From Amphritea japonica ATCC BAA-1530 (lineage in GTDB: Bacteria; Pseudomonadota; Gammaproteobacteria; Pseudomonadales; Balneatricaceae), in the NCBI RefSeq assembly GCF_016592435.1, contig NZ_AP014545.1, positions 1,054,001 through 1,118,000 on the forward strand: DNA of 64,000 nt. The letters are read 5' to 3'. Position numbers and translations under genes: made by a program. This document shows, piece after piece, positions 1-7,992 of this stretch; the first letter of the stretch is position 1, and each line of letters starts with the position of its first letter. Below the pieces are notes generated by a model. That model did no database searches. It saw only the letters and a program-made list of their open reading frames with translations, and was not told where the DNA came from.

Positions 1-1
1 T

Positions 2-133
2 GATGAGGAATTCAGACATCTGGCTGCTGAAGAGATCGTCTTTCTCAATAAGTTGATTCGGCGCGCTGCGCTTTTATGGTTAATTGTATTGGCTGTTCTA
101 ACGATGTTAGGTATCGAAACGCCGCTTTATTAA
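2..133 (+). CDS. C-terminal end of an unidentified membrane protein (partial)
   Basis: An open frame enters from the left edge and stops at the TAA ending at 133. The 43 visible residues begin with a charged stretch (DEEFRHLAAEEIVFLNKLIRR) and finish with one hydrophobic segment (about ALLWLIVLAVLTMLG) and a short polar tail. This looks like the last transmembrane helix of an inner-membrane protein whose body lies outside the window. The family cannot be named from this fragment. It is followed by about 110 bp holding the Fur-box-like site of the next gene. Confidence 0.6.
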   Translation, partial: DEEFRHLAAEEIVFLNKLIRRAALLWLIVLAVLTMLGIETPLY

Positions 134-205
134 TGTCTGTTCTGTATAAAGTCAGCACTGCTGAGGATCTCCGTTTACCCCTTGTGAATATATGAGTAAA
201 CTATA

Positions 206-226
206 GCGAGAATCATTATCATTTAT
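206..226. promoter_or_regulatory. Fur-box-like operator upstream of fbpC
   Basis: The sequence GCGAGAATCATTATCATTT closely follows the 19-bp Fur consensus GATAATGATAATCATTATC. It lies about 20-40 bp upstream of the fbpC start, where Fur would block the promoter when iron is plentiful. The neighbouring genes are for iron import, and a second such site lies in front of fbpA. Confidence 0.7.
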
Positions 227-246
227 TGTCGAGAATGCATTAAGCC

Positions 247-1311
247 ATGACTTCCTTGTTGGAACTTCCCCCTCTTTTAGAGCTTAAATCCCTTAGTTGT
301 GGTTATGGAGAGACCGTTATTACCGGGCAGCTTAGTTTCCAGCTGCAAGCGGGAGAAATTGCTTGTCTGTTAGGGCCGAGTGGTTGTGGCAAGACGACTG
401 TATTACGAGCTATAGCTGGGTTTAACCCTTTGCTGTCTGGCAGTATCAGTCAGAACGGACAGGTGATCTCTGATCTGAATTTCACCCTGCCGCCTGAGCA
501 TCGGGGTATCGGTGTTGTGTTTCAGGACTATGCGCTTTTTCCTCATTTGAATGTGTTTGACAATATTGCTTTTGGTTTAAATGGGCGAAGCTCTACAGAA
601 AAAAAGCAAGCCGTCCAAAGCTTGCTGAAGCTGGTTGAGCTTCCAGATATATCGTCTCGTTATCCCCATGAGCTTTCTGGTGGGCAGCAACAACGGGTTG
701 CGCTGGCGCGTGCTCTGGCGCCTAAGCCCAAGCTCTTGTTGATGGATGAGCCGTTTTCTAATCTGGATACTGATCTTCGCCGTCAATTGGCGCTTGAAGT
801 TCGCTCTATTTTGAAGGATCAGGGAATTGCAGCGATTATGGTCACCCATGATCAGGAAGAAGCTTTTGCCATTAGTGATAAGCTTGGCATCCTCGCCAAT
901 GCTCAATTACAACAGTGGGGAACGCCCACAGAACTTTATTATCAGCCATTAAACCCAATGGTTGCTGGTTTTGTTGGTAAGGGTGAGTTGTTCGATGCTG
1001 AGTGTTTGAGTGAAACAACGGTGCAGACAGAACTCGGTAAAATTGAATTTGCCGAGCCGTTTGGCGCGGAGCCGGGTAAGCAGCTATCGCTCTTTATTCG
1101 CCCTGTTGATATCCGGCCTGGTCTGGAACAAGGGGAAGTAATGGCCAGGGTAGAGCAGAAAGAGTTTCTAGGTAATTCTGTCGTGTATCAGTTGGTACTA
1201 CCTTCCGGACGTCAGATAGAATCAGAGATCTTTGAACCACTGATGTTTGAAGTGGGCTCCCAGGTTTCTTTGCATGTGGCCGCGCATCGGCCAATAGCTT
1301 TTGCGTCTTAG
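247..1311 (+). CDS. fbpC: Fe(III) ABC transporter ATP-binding protein
   Basis: Energises import of ferric iron through the inner-membrane permease. A complete ABC ATPase is visible: Walker A GPSGCGKTT (residues 43-51), the Q-loop around FQDYALFPH (92-100), signature LSGGQQQR (143-150), Walker B LLLMDEP (163-169) and the switch His in VTHDQEEA. A C-terminal TOBE-like regulatory region follows (about 240-354). Length 354 aa is normal for FbpC/PotA-type ATPases. The start is the only ATG near the beginning of the homology and has no strong Shine-Dalgarno sequence. The gene sits tail-to-tail with its presumed permease fbpB rather than in an fbpABC operon, and has its own Fur-box-like site. Other substrates (thiamine, spermidine) are possible by family, but the FbpA-like partner favours iron. 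Confidence 0.88.
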   Translation: MTSLLELPPLLELKSLSCGYGETVITGQLSFQLQAGEIACLLGPSGCGKTTVLRAIAGFNPLLSGSISQNGQVISDLNFTLPPEHRGIGVVFQDYALFPHLNVFDNIAFGLNGRSSTEKKQAVQSLLKLVELPDISSRYPHELSGGQQQRVALARALAPKPKLLLMDEPFSNLDTDLRRQLALEVRSILKDQGIAAIMVTHDQEEAFAISDKLGILANAQLQQWGTPTELYYQPLNPMVAGFVGKGELFDAECLSETTVQTELGKIEFAEPFGAEPGKQLSLFIRPVDIRPGLEQGEVMARVEQKEFLGNSVVYQLVLPSGRQIESEIFEPLMFEVGSQVSLHVAAHRPIAFAS

Positions 1312-1333
1312 ATTATCCGGTAAGCACTATAGG

Positions 1334-3028
1334 CTAAATACTTTTGCGGGTTCCTGAGATAGTTTTGCTGAGTATAATCACCGGGATAATACCAACCAGA
1401 ACAATCAACAACGCTGCCAACGAGCAGGCTTCCAGCATCTCATCTGAGGCAAACTGATAAACATAGGTTGCCAGAGTATCGTAATTGAACGGGCGCAATA
1501 TGAGAGTTGCCGGCAACTCTTTCATACAGTCAACAAATACCACCAGTGAGGCGGTTAGAATGCCTCCTTTAATTAGTGGCAGGTGGACTTTTATCAGAGT
1601 TTGTAGGGGAGAAAGTCCTAGTGATCGGGAGGCCATATCCATACTTTCAGTGATCTTATTCAGGCTGGACTCTACCGAACCGACTGAGACCGCTAGAAAC
1701 CGAACTACATAGGCAAAAACGACAGCAAAGGCGGTGCCACTGAGTAGCAACCCGGTGGAAATGTTGAAATATTCTTCCATTAGGTGGTCTACCGCATTAT
1801 CAAACGCTGCCAGCGGAATAATGACACCTATCGCTAGTACTGCACCTGGCATCGCATAACCCAGGCTGGAAAATTGAGCGGCAAGTTTCAGGCTTTTCTT
1901 TTTATGCAGACGCTTTGAATAGGCCAGCAGCAGAGCAATAACAATGGTGAGCAAGGCCGCAGCGGCTGACAGAAGGAAGCTGTGGCTGGCATGAGTAATA
2001 AAGTCTCGAGTCCATAACTGACTTAAGTTATTGAGCGCATAACCGGCAAGTACCCAAACTGGAATAATAAAACCCGCGATAACGGGTAGGGCACATAGTA
2101 AGGTGGCTCCCCAGGCCTTCCAGCCAGACAGTTGATATCCGGTGAGTGCTTTAAAGCGGTCTGAACTATGGAACTGGCGCTGTTTCGCCCGTGCCAATCG
2201 CTCCACTGAAATCAATATGACAACAAATATCATCATCAGGCTGGCTATTTGAGCGGCGCCACCGAGGTTGTTCATATTTAGCCAGGTATCGTATATACCT
2301 GCGCTCATACTTTTTACAGCAAAATAATCAACTGTGCCGAAGTCGTTCAGAGTCTCCATAGATACCAAAGAGAGTCCTACTGCGATTGCGGGGCGAGCGA
2401 TAGGTAGAGATACCCGGTAAAAACTTTGAAACGGGGTGCAGCCCAAGGTACGGCTGGCATCATGAATGGTGGTGGATTGTTCAAGAAAAGAGGCGCGGGT
2501 TAGCAGATAAACATAAGGGTAAAGCACCATTGCCAGCATTAGAATTGCGCCCCCTAAAGTGCGAATATCCGGAAACCAGTAATCTCGGGCAGTATGCCAG
2601 CCGAATAGCTCTCGCAGAAGAATTTGTAGTGAACCTGAGTATTCAAGCAGGTCGGTATAGACATAGGCAATGACATAGGCGGGTACAGCAAAAGGTAAAA
2701 GTAGCGCCCATTCAAAGATTCGTCGTCCGGGAAAACGGCACATAGTTACCAGCCAGGCACCGCAGACACCAATGGCAATGGAGAGTGCGCCTACACCGAA
2801 CATGAGTTGCAGAGTAGTGGTGACGTATACAGGCAGGACAGTGCTAGCTAGATGAGCCCAGATATTTTCTTCGGGAAAGAGGGCCAGATAGAAGATTGAT
2901 AGTACTGGTAGCGCTATCATCAAGGCCGTTGTCCAGGTGCAGCTATACCAGCCAAACAGATACCCTCTACGCCCTGATGTTAACGGGGTGGGTTGTTCTG
3001 TCGTATGGCTAATGGGTTCGGCCTGCAT
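1334..3028 (-). CDS. fbpB: Fe(III) ABC transporter permease, fused two-domain type
   Basis: Inner-membrane channel that moves ferric iron delivered by FbpA. The 564-residue protein contains two binding-protein-dependent transport domains in tandem, as in FbpB/SfuB-type permeases, with about twelve hydrophobic helices. Both ATPase-docking EAA-type loops are readable: DASRTLGCTPFQSFYRVSLP in the first half and MDMASRSLGLSPLQTLIKVH in the second. It lies downstream of fbpA on the same strand, separated by about 108 bp that contain a strong hairpin terminator, so it is probably expressed at a lower level than fbpA. Its 3' end is 22 bp from that of fbpC. Confidence 0.9.
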   Translation of the reverse strand: MQAEPISHTTEQPTPLTSGRRGYLFGWYSCTWTTALMIALPVLSIFYLALFPEENIWAHLASTVLPVYVTTTLQLMFGVGALSIAIGVCGAWLVTMCRFPGRRIFEWALLLPFAVPAYVIAYVYTDLLEYSGSLQILLRELFGWHTARDYWFPDIRTLGGAILMLAMVLYPYVYLLTRASFLEQSTTIHDASRTLGCTPFQSFYRVSLPIARPAIAVGLSLVSMETLNDFGTVDYFAVKSMSAGIYDTWLNMNNLGGAAQIASLMMIFVVILISVERLARAKQRQFHSSDRFKALTGYQLSGWKAWGATLLCALPVIAGFIIPVWVLAGYALNNLSQLWTRDFITHASHSFLLSAAAALLTIVIALLLAYSKRLHKKKSLKLAAQFSSLGYAMPGAVLAIGVIIPLAAFDNAVDHLMEEYFNISTGLLLSGTAFAVVFAYVVRFLAVSVGSVESSLNKITESMDMASRSLGLSPLQTLIKVHLPLIKGGILTASLVVFVDCMKELPATLILRPFNYDTLATYVYQFASDEMLEACSLAALLIVLVGIIPVIILSKTISGTRKSI

Positions 3029-3062
3029 CTGTTGCCTTATGATTATGGTGAGAAAGTAAACA

Positions 3063-3092
3063 AAAAAACGGTAGCGCGCAGACTACCGTTTT
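3063..3092 (-). terminator. Hairpin terminator between fbpA and fbpB
   Basis: Read on the minus strand, AAAACGGTAG - loop - CTACCGTTTTTTT forms an 8-10 bp stem followed by a U run. It lies after the fbpA stop and before fbpB. It may act as a partial terminator, giving more binding protein than permease, a common arrangement in ABC operons. Confidence 0.7.
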
Positions 3093-3136
3093 GAGCTTAA
3101 AAAGTCGATATAAGCCTGACTAATTATCAGGTTATA

Positions 3137-4168
3137 TCAGTTATCAAAACCAACTTTATCAACCAGCTTTGCTGCATCGCTGCGCAGTTGTGCAACCTTT
3201 TGCAGACCAATATTGTCCTGTTTGAACTCGCCCATATATTGTTCAATCAAATCAGAACGTTGAGTGCCTGGGCGTACCGGGAATTCGAAGTTCGCCTCTG
3301 CGTACATTGTCTGGGACTGGGCTTGACTCAGGAATTCCATCAACTTGATGGCATTTGCTTTATTAGGTGCATACTTGGTTAAGGCAGCACCGGATATGCT
3401 CATATGTGTGCCGCGATCGTTCTGGTTCGGGAACACCAGATTAACAGCGCTAGCCCACTCTTTCTGTTCAGGTTGTTTTTCGTTAGTAATCATCTTACCG
3501 AAGTAGTATGAGTTACCTAATGCCAGATCACATACCCCTTCTTTCACTGCTTTTACCTGAGCTCGGTCATTCCCCTGAGGTTTTCGAGCCAGGTTAGCTT
3601 TCACATCTTTTAGCCATTGCTCTGTCTTAGCTTCACCATGGTGCGCAAGCATAGAGCCGATCAGTGTCAGGTTGTAGCTGTGTTTTCCACTGCGTGTGCA
3701 GATTCGGCCTTTCCATTTTGGGTCGGCCAGGTCTTCATAACGGGTGATTTCACCTGCGGCGACACGATCTTTAGACGCGTAGATCAGCCGTGCGCGGGTG
3801 GTGAGACCAAACCACTGGTTTTCAGGGTCACGAAACTGTGCGGGGATATTTTGTTCTAAAACATCACTCTGTACTGGTTGAGTTAGTTCTGAAGATGCAG
3901 CGTAGTATAGCGGGCTTATGTCTGAAGTTAGTAACAGATCAGCAGGTGAGTTTTTACCTTCATGTTCAAGTCGCTCTATTAAGCCTTTCTTAGCAAATAC
4001 AACATTGGCTTTGATGCCGGTTTCAGCAGTAAAGGCCTCAAGCATAGGTTGAATCAGGAATTGTTGACGATATGAATAGATATTGACTTCTTCTGCAGCG
4101 GAAACGGAGGTTGCTGCAACTGTTAGTGGAAGGGCGATAAGTGCCATTTTCTTAAGTATGTTCTGCAT
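3137..4168 (-). CDS. fbpA: Periplasmic Fe(III)-binding protein
   Basis: Binds ferric iron in the periplasm and hands it to the FbpB/FbpC transporter. The 343-aa protein opens with a classical signal peptide (MQNILKKMALIALPLTVAATSVSAA, cleavage likely after ASAA-type residues near 25). It then has the fold signature of FbpA/FutA proteins: the YSYRQQFLIQPMLEAF start, the hinge region and the tandem tyrosines in GNSYYFGKM that coordinate iron in this family. Its promoter region carries a Fur-box-like site. It is the first gene of the minus-strand fbpA-fbpB unit, with the ATPase fbpC encoded convergently beyond fbpB. Confidence 0.92.
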   Translation of the reverse strand: MQNILKKMALIALPLTVAATSVSAAEEVNIYSYRQQFLIQPMLEAFTAETGIKANVVFAKKGLIERLEHEGKNSPADLLLTSDISPLYYAASSELTQPVQSDVLEQNIPAQFRDPENQWFGLTTRARLIYASKDRVAAGEITRYEDLADPKWKGRICTRSGKHSYNLTLIGSMLAHHGEAKTEQWLKDVKANLARKPQGNDRAQVKAVKEGVCDLALGNSYYFGKMITNEKQPEQKEWASAVNLVFPNQNDRGTHMSISGAALTKYAPNKANAIKLMEFLSQAQSQTMYAEANFEFPVRPGTQRSDLIEQYMGEFKQDNIGLQKVAQLRSDAAKLVDKVGFDN

Positions 4169-4255
4169 TGTAAATATTCCTGAATAAGGTCAGTAATCAT
4201 AATTCGTTGTTGCTAATGCGAACTATTCTTATTTATATTTACTTTAATGTCAACG

Positions 4256-4277
4256 CTAATGAGTATGATTCTCAATT
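4256..4277. promoter_or_regulatory. Fur-box-like operator upstream of fbpA
   Basis: On the minus strand this reads TTGAGAATCATACTCATTAG, a near match to the Fur consensus (GATAATGATAATCATTATC). It lies about 90-110 bp upstream of the fbpA start, consistent with iron-repressed transcription. An AT-rich promoter stretch lies between it and the gene. Confidence 0.7.
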
Positions 4278-4356
4278 AACTTGATCTGGATCACTGCTTT
4301 GTTACTCTGGAGTCTGATATCTGTTTAATGTAACCACTACCCTGACAGTATTGAGG

Positions 4357-5070
4357 TTAGATCGGGAACAGCTTTGCAAGTAATACGGGAACTGCATTTT
4401 CAACTCTGAGTATGCGGGGGCCGATATGGACCGCTGAAAAACCGGCAGCTTGCATCTTCTCAACCTCGTAGGGGATAAACCCTCCCTCAGGGCCGATAGC
4501 CAGAGTGGTTTTAATATTTTCAGCAGCAGGGCAGTTTGAGGCATTATAGGGGTGGGCGATTAAAGCACGTGACTGGGCTGCCAGTTCTGGCAGCTCGTCT
4601 TCGACGAAGGGTTTGAATCGCTTACGTAGATGTATTTCTGGTAGGTATGTATCGCCTGCTTGTTCCAACCCTAGTAACAGTTGCTCTCTGAGGCTGTGAT
4701 CCTGAAGAGCAGGTGTTGACCAATAGCTTTTATCAACCTTGTATGAATTGATAAGGTAGATTTTCTTAACACCCATGCTGGTGATTGTCTGAAGGGTGCG
4801 TTTCAACATTTTAGGCCGGGGGAGGGCCAGCAATAGCGTTAGGGCTAGGGGAGGAGGGGCTTCGTTATCCAGATGGATTTCCAGCGTAATGCTATGTTCA
4901 GAAAGAGATGTCACGGTTCCACGACCAATATCCCCATTAAGGATGCCTACTTTAAGTTGTTGGCCTTGAGTCGGTTGGTGGAACTGTTTTATATGATGAA
5001 AACGTCGGTCATTGATGATGACAGTGTCAGAAGCGATAAAATCACTTTCAAAAAGAAGAATTAGATTCAT
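4357..5070 (-). CDS. rsmE: 16S rRNA (uracil1498-N3)-methyltransferase RsmE
   Basis: Methylates N3 of U1498 in 16S rRNA using S-adenosylmethionine. The 237-aa length matches the family. The N-terminal PUA-like part includes RRFHHIKQFHQPTQGQQLKV. The C-terminal SPOUT (trefoil-knot) methyltransferase domain contains the diagnostic GPEGGF loop (AIGPEGGFIPYEVEKMQAAG) and the end motif GPRILRVENAVPVLLA. It is monocistronic in this window. The 286 bp between its stop and fbpA hold the Fur-box-like site. Confidence 0.93.
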   Translation of the reverse strand: MNLILLFESDFIASDTVIINDRRFHHIKQFHQPTQGQQLKVGILNGDIGRGTVTSLSEHSITLEIHLDNEAPPPLALTLLLALPRPKMLKRTLQTITSMGVKKIYLINSYKVDKSYWSTPALQDHSLREQLLLGLEQAGDTYLPEIHLRKRFKPFVEDELPELAAQSRALIAHPYNASNCPAAENIKTTLAIGPEGGFIPYEVEKMQAAGFSAVHIGPRILRVENAVPVLLAKLFPI

Positions 5071-5348
5071 GGTGAGCTCTGTCTGTGATCAAGGCGGCTA
5101 TTTTAAAGCAGCCTATGTGACTTATCTATCTCCCCCTCTCTTTTATTGCAAGACACTAGCAGGTATATCTAGCCGAGTGAGAAAATTGCATCATATAGCG
5201 TGAATTGACTCGGAATCATGATTTACTCGAGCTGCTTTCTTTCCGTTATACGAACTACAGATCGCTCATATCTGACGGCATTGGACAAGAATTTATACCC
5301 AGGCTCTGAATATATTCTTGTAAGACTTTAAGCAGCGCTTCTGCAGCG

Positions 5349-6722
5349 GTGATATCATGTGCTCCTTTATATTTCGCAGAGCAAAATCAAATAGTGAAGC
5401 CTGATCTTTTAAACGGTGAAATCAGACCGACCCTGGTCAAGATGACGTTTCCGATGATGCTCGGAATTGTCAGCTTAATGCTCTTCAATGTTGCTGATAG
5501 TTATTTTGTCAGCCAATTAGGAACCAAGCCTCTGGCTGCACTAGGGTTCACTTTTCCTGTCTCTTTTACGGTTATTAGTTTGTCTATTGGGTTAAGTGTT
5601 GGAACATCTGCCACCATTGCAAAATTAATTGGCGCGGGGGATAACAGTAAAGCGCGTCAGTTGACGACAGATAACCTGTTATTAACGACTTTATTGATGG
5701 TGTTAATAGCGGTAACTTCTACATTAGTTATTGATCCACTCTTCCGTCTGTTGGGGGCGGGTGATGACTTAATGCCCTATATTCGCGACTACATGTCGAT
5801 TTGGTTTTTTGGTTCTATATTCTATGTCTTGATTATGGTTTCAAATAGCTCGCTTCGCGCTAGTGGCGATACTAAAACCCCTGCTATGTTGATGGGGTTC
5901 TCTTCAATTCTGAATCTAATGCTGGATCCGCTATTAATATTTGGCTGGGGTCCCATACCCGCACTGGGTATTCAGGGGGCAGCTATTGCTAGTGTGATCG
6001 CCTGGAGTATCGCCGCAGTTGTTGCGTTGGTGAATTTATATGTACGAAAAGGCTTGTTGGTACTAAGAATTGAGTCGGTCTCTGTTGCGGCGCAGCATTG
6101 GTTGATGGTGATGAAAATAGGTTTTCCGGCAGCGCTTTCAAATATGATGACACCCATTGCCGCAGCGATTATGACCGCGGTCGTTGCGACACATGGGCCG
6201 GAAGCAGTGGCTGCTTTTGGTGTTGGTAATCGACTGGAGTCTTTGTGTCTGCTAGCAAACTTAGCGCTGTCGATGACTCTTCCTCCTTTTGTTAGCCAAA
6301 ATTATGGCCGTGGTCAGGGAGCACGTGTACGCAGTGCATACTACAGCGCTGTAAAGTTTGCTCTGCTATGGCAGGCGTTGATTTATTTGCTTTTATTGAT
6401 GTTTGCCGGGGGGATAGGCTCTCTCTTTAGTGATAGTGACGAGGTGGTTAGTTTAATTAGTCTGTGGATACTTGTTGTACCACTGGGCTTTGGTTTTCAG
6501 GCTGTGACCTTTTTGACTGCATCTAGTTTTAATGCTGTCCATCAACCTATGAAGGCGATGCGAATCAGTATTTTCAGACTGTTTATTCTCTATGTTCCAC
6601 TGGGATATGCGGGTAACTATTTAGGTGGCTTACAAGGGATGTTTATTGGTTTTGTGATTGCGAATGTGTGCACTGCAGCAATGGCTTTTATGTGGATGAA
6701 ACGCCATCTTCAGCGTATTTAG
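5349..6722 (+). CDS. MATE family multidrug/metabolite exporter
   Basis: Inner-membrane antiporter of the MATE family (NorM/DinF-like), expected to expel organic cations or toxic metabolites using Na+ or H+. The two MatE domains are visible: NGEIRPTLVKMTFPMMLGIVSLMLFNVADSYFVSQLG starts the first, with the mirrored KIGFPAALSNMMTPIAAAI near residue 255 starting the second, giving about twelve helices over 457 aa. The frame opens at a GTG at 5349, but family members usually begin just before NGEIRP, so the GTG at 5397 (VKPDLLNGEIRP) is a plausible true start. Neither has a strong ribosome binding site. The 278 bp upstream show no other gene. Substrate unknown. Confidence 0.85.
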   Translation: MISCAPLYFAEQNQIVKPDLLNGEIRPTLVKMTFPMMLGIVSLMLFNVADSYFVSQLGTKPLAALGFTFPVSFTVISLSIGLSVGTSATIAKLIGAGDNSKARQLTTDNLLLTTLLMVLIAVTSTLVIDPLFRLLGAGDDLMPYIRDYMSIWFFGSIFYVLIMVSNSSLRASGDTKTPAMLMGFSSILNLMLDPLLIFGWGPIPALGIQGAAIASVIAWSIAAVVALVNLYVRKGLLVLRIESVSVAAQHWLMVMKIGFPAALSNMMTPIAAAIMTAVVATHGPEAVAAFGVGNRLESLCLLANLALSMTLPPFVSQNYGRGQGARVRSAYYSAVKFALLWQALIYLLLLMFAGGIGSLFSDSDEVVSLISLWILVVPLGFGFQAVTFLTASSFNAVHQPMKAMRISIFRLFILYVPLGYAGNYLGGLQGMFIGFVIANVCTAAMAFMWMKRHLQRI

Positions 6723-6923
6723 AGGCTATAAAAAAATAAGTTTTTTTGTCTTTACTTTGTCACAGACGAAAAGTAGCCTTAATTTACTCAGTAGGAATTA
6801 CTCAACGAAAGTCATATTACTACTCAGTGGCTTTGGTTATATGATTTAGTTAGTAAAAAATAATAAATAGAAAATAATAACAATTCAAAACAACAAATCT
6901 CAAAAAGCAAAGAGGAAGTGAGC

Positions 6924-7673
6924 ATGACACAGAAAATTGCTCTGGTTACTGGCGGTACAGGTGGTATTGGTTCTGCAATCTGTCGCGCATTAGCTGATTC
7001 AGGTGTGAAAGTCGTTGCTGGTTATAACTCTGGTGGTAACCATGAAAAGGCTAAAGCCTGGCAGGAAGAGCAGAAAGCTGATGGTTACGATATTCTGGTA
7101 GCCTATGGTGATGTGACAGACGAAGCATCATGCGCTGAATGTATTAAAACGGTTGAAGAAGTAGCCGGTGGTAGCGTTGATATTCTGATTAACAACGCGG
7201 GTATTACCCGTGATGGTACTTTCCGTAAGATGAGTTGGGAGCAGTGGAATGAAGTACTGTCTGCTAACCTGGACTCAATGTTCCATATGACTCGCCTGGT
7301 TATTAATCCAATGCTTGAGAAGAACTGGGGCCGGGTTATTAATATCTCTTCTGTAAACGCACAGAAAGGTCAGTTTGGTCAGTGTAACTACTCTGCCGCT
7401 AAAGCGGGTATCCATGGTTTTACTAAAGCACTGGCGCAGGAAGTTGCGGCTAAAGGTATAACCGTGAACACGGTATCGCCTGGTTACGTCCTTACGCCAA
7501 TGGTTAAGAAGATCCCTGATGAGGTTCTTGAGAAGATTGTTCGTCAGGTGCCAGTCGGTCGTTTAGGTGAGCCTGAAGAGATTGGCAAAGCTGTTTCTTA
7601 CTTAGCCAGTGATGATTGTGGCTATGTGACCGGTTCTGACTTCTCAATCAACGGTGGTCAGCACATGTCTTAA
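6924..7673 (+). CDS. phbB: Acetoacetyl-CoA reductase (short-chain dehydrogenase)
   Basis: NADPH-dependent reduction of acetoacetyl-CoA to (R)-3-hydroxybutyryl-CoA, the second step of polyhydroxybutyrate synthesis. The Rossmann motif TGGTGGIG is at residues 9-16. The catalytic set S-Y-K is in NISSVNAQKGQFGQCNYSAAKAG. Family-specific NNAGITRDGTFRKM and the C-terminal YVTGSDFSINGGQHMS match PhaB/PhbB proteins. The start is the ATG at 6924, preceded by AGAGGAAG at good spacing; an in-frame GTG two codons earlier is less likely. No synthase or thiolase gene is adjacent. The 200-bp AT-rich leader probably holds its promoter. FabG-like activity is the main alternative. Confidence 0.9.
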   Translation: MTQKIALVTGGTGGIGSAICRALADSGVKVVAGYNSGGNHEKAKAWQEEQKADGYDILVAYGDVTDEASCAECIKTVEEVAGGSVDILINNAGITRDGTFRKMSWEQWNEVLSANLDSMFHMTRLVINPMLEKNWGRVINISSVNAQKGQFGQCNYSAAKAGIHGFTKALAQEVAAKGITVNTVSPGYVLTPMVKKIPDEVLEKIVRQVPVGRLGEPEEIGKAVSYLASDDCGYVTGSDFSINGGQHMS

Positions 7674-7690
7674 GCTGATTACTCAGCTAC

Positions 7691-7718
7691 AAAAAAACCC
7701 GCTTATGCGGGTTTTTTT
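7691..7718 (+). terminator. Intrinsic terminator after phbB
   Basis: AAAAAAACCCGC TTAT GCGGGTTTTTTT is a textbook hairpin with A and T tracts on both sides. It can stop transcription from phbB and also work on the opposite strand. Confidence 0.92.
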
Positions 7719-7992
7719 AGGTCTGCTAATAGAGGGTGAATAATCCGGACTATTTTTTTGCATTAATCACGCTTATATGAAAATCCTGAAACTCTTGCAA
7801 GAGTTCTATGTAATAGCATTACAAATATTGAGATTTAGCTGTACTGCTCCCCTTTTCTATTCGAAGGAGAGGGAGCTGTGAAATGGTCTGCTGCAGTGTC
7901 GGATCACTTATACAGTGTCAGGCGCTTCTTACCTGTTGACGATCCTGAACGGGTTCTGTGAGGTATGTAGGCTTTGATGAAGCTTCTTTAGC
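7719..7992. other. Gene-free stretch downstream of phbB
   Basis: Together with the terminator this separates phbB from the convergent DUF349 gene. A small inverted repeat (GAACTCTTGCAAGAGTTC-like, around 7786-7808) is visible. I see no credible ORF with a ribosome binding site and no RNA gene. Confidence 0.5.

Noticed and set aside
4302-4544. Minus-strand frame of 80 residues overlapping the end of rsmE
   Set aside because: It lies in another frame of a clearly conserved rsmE and has no features of its own.
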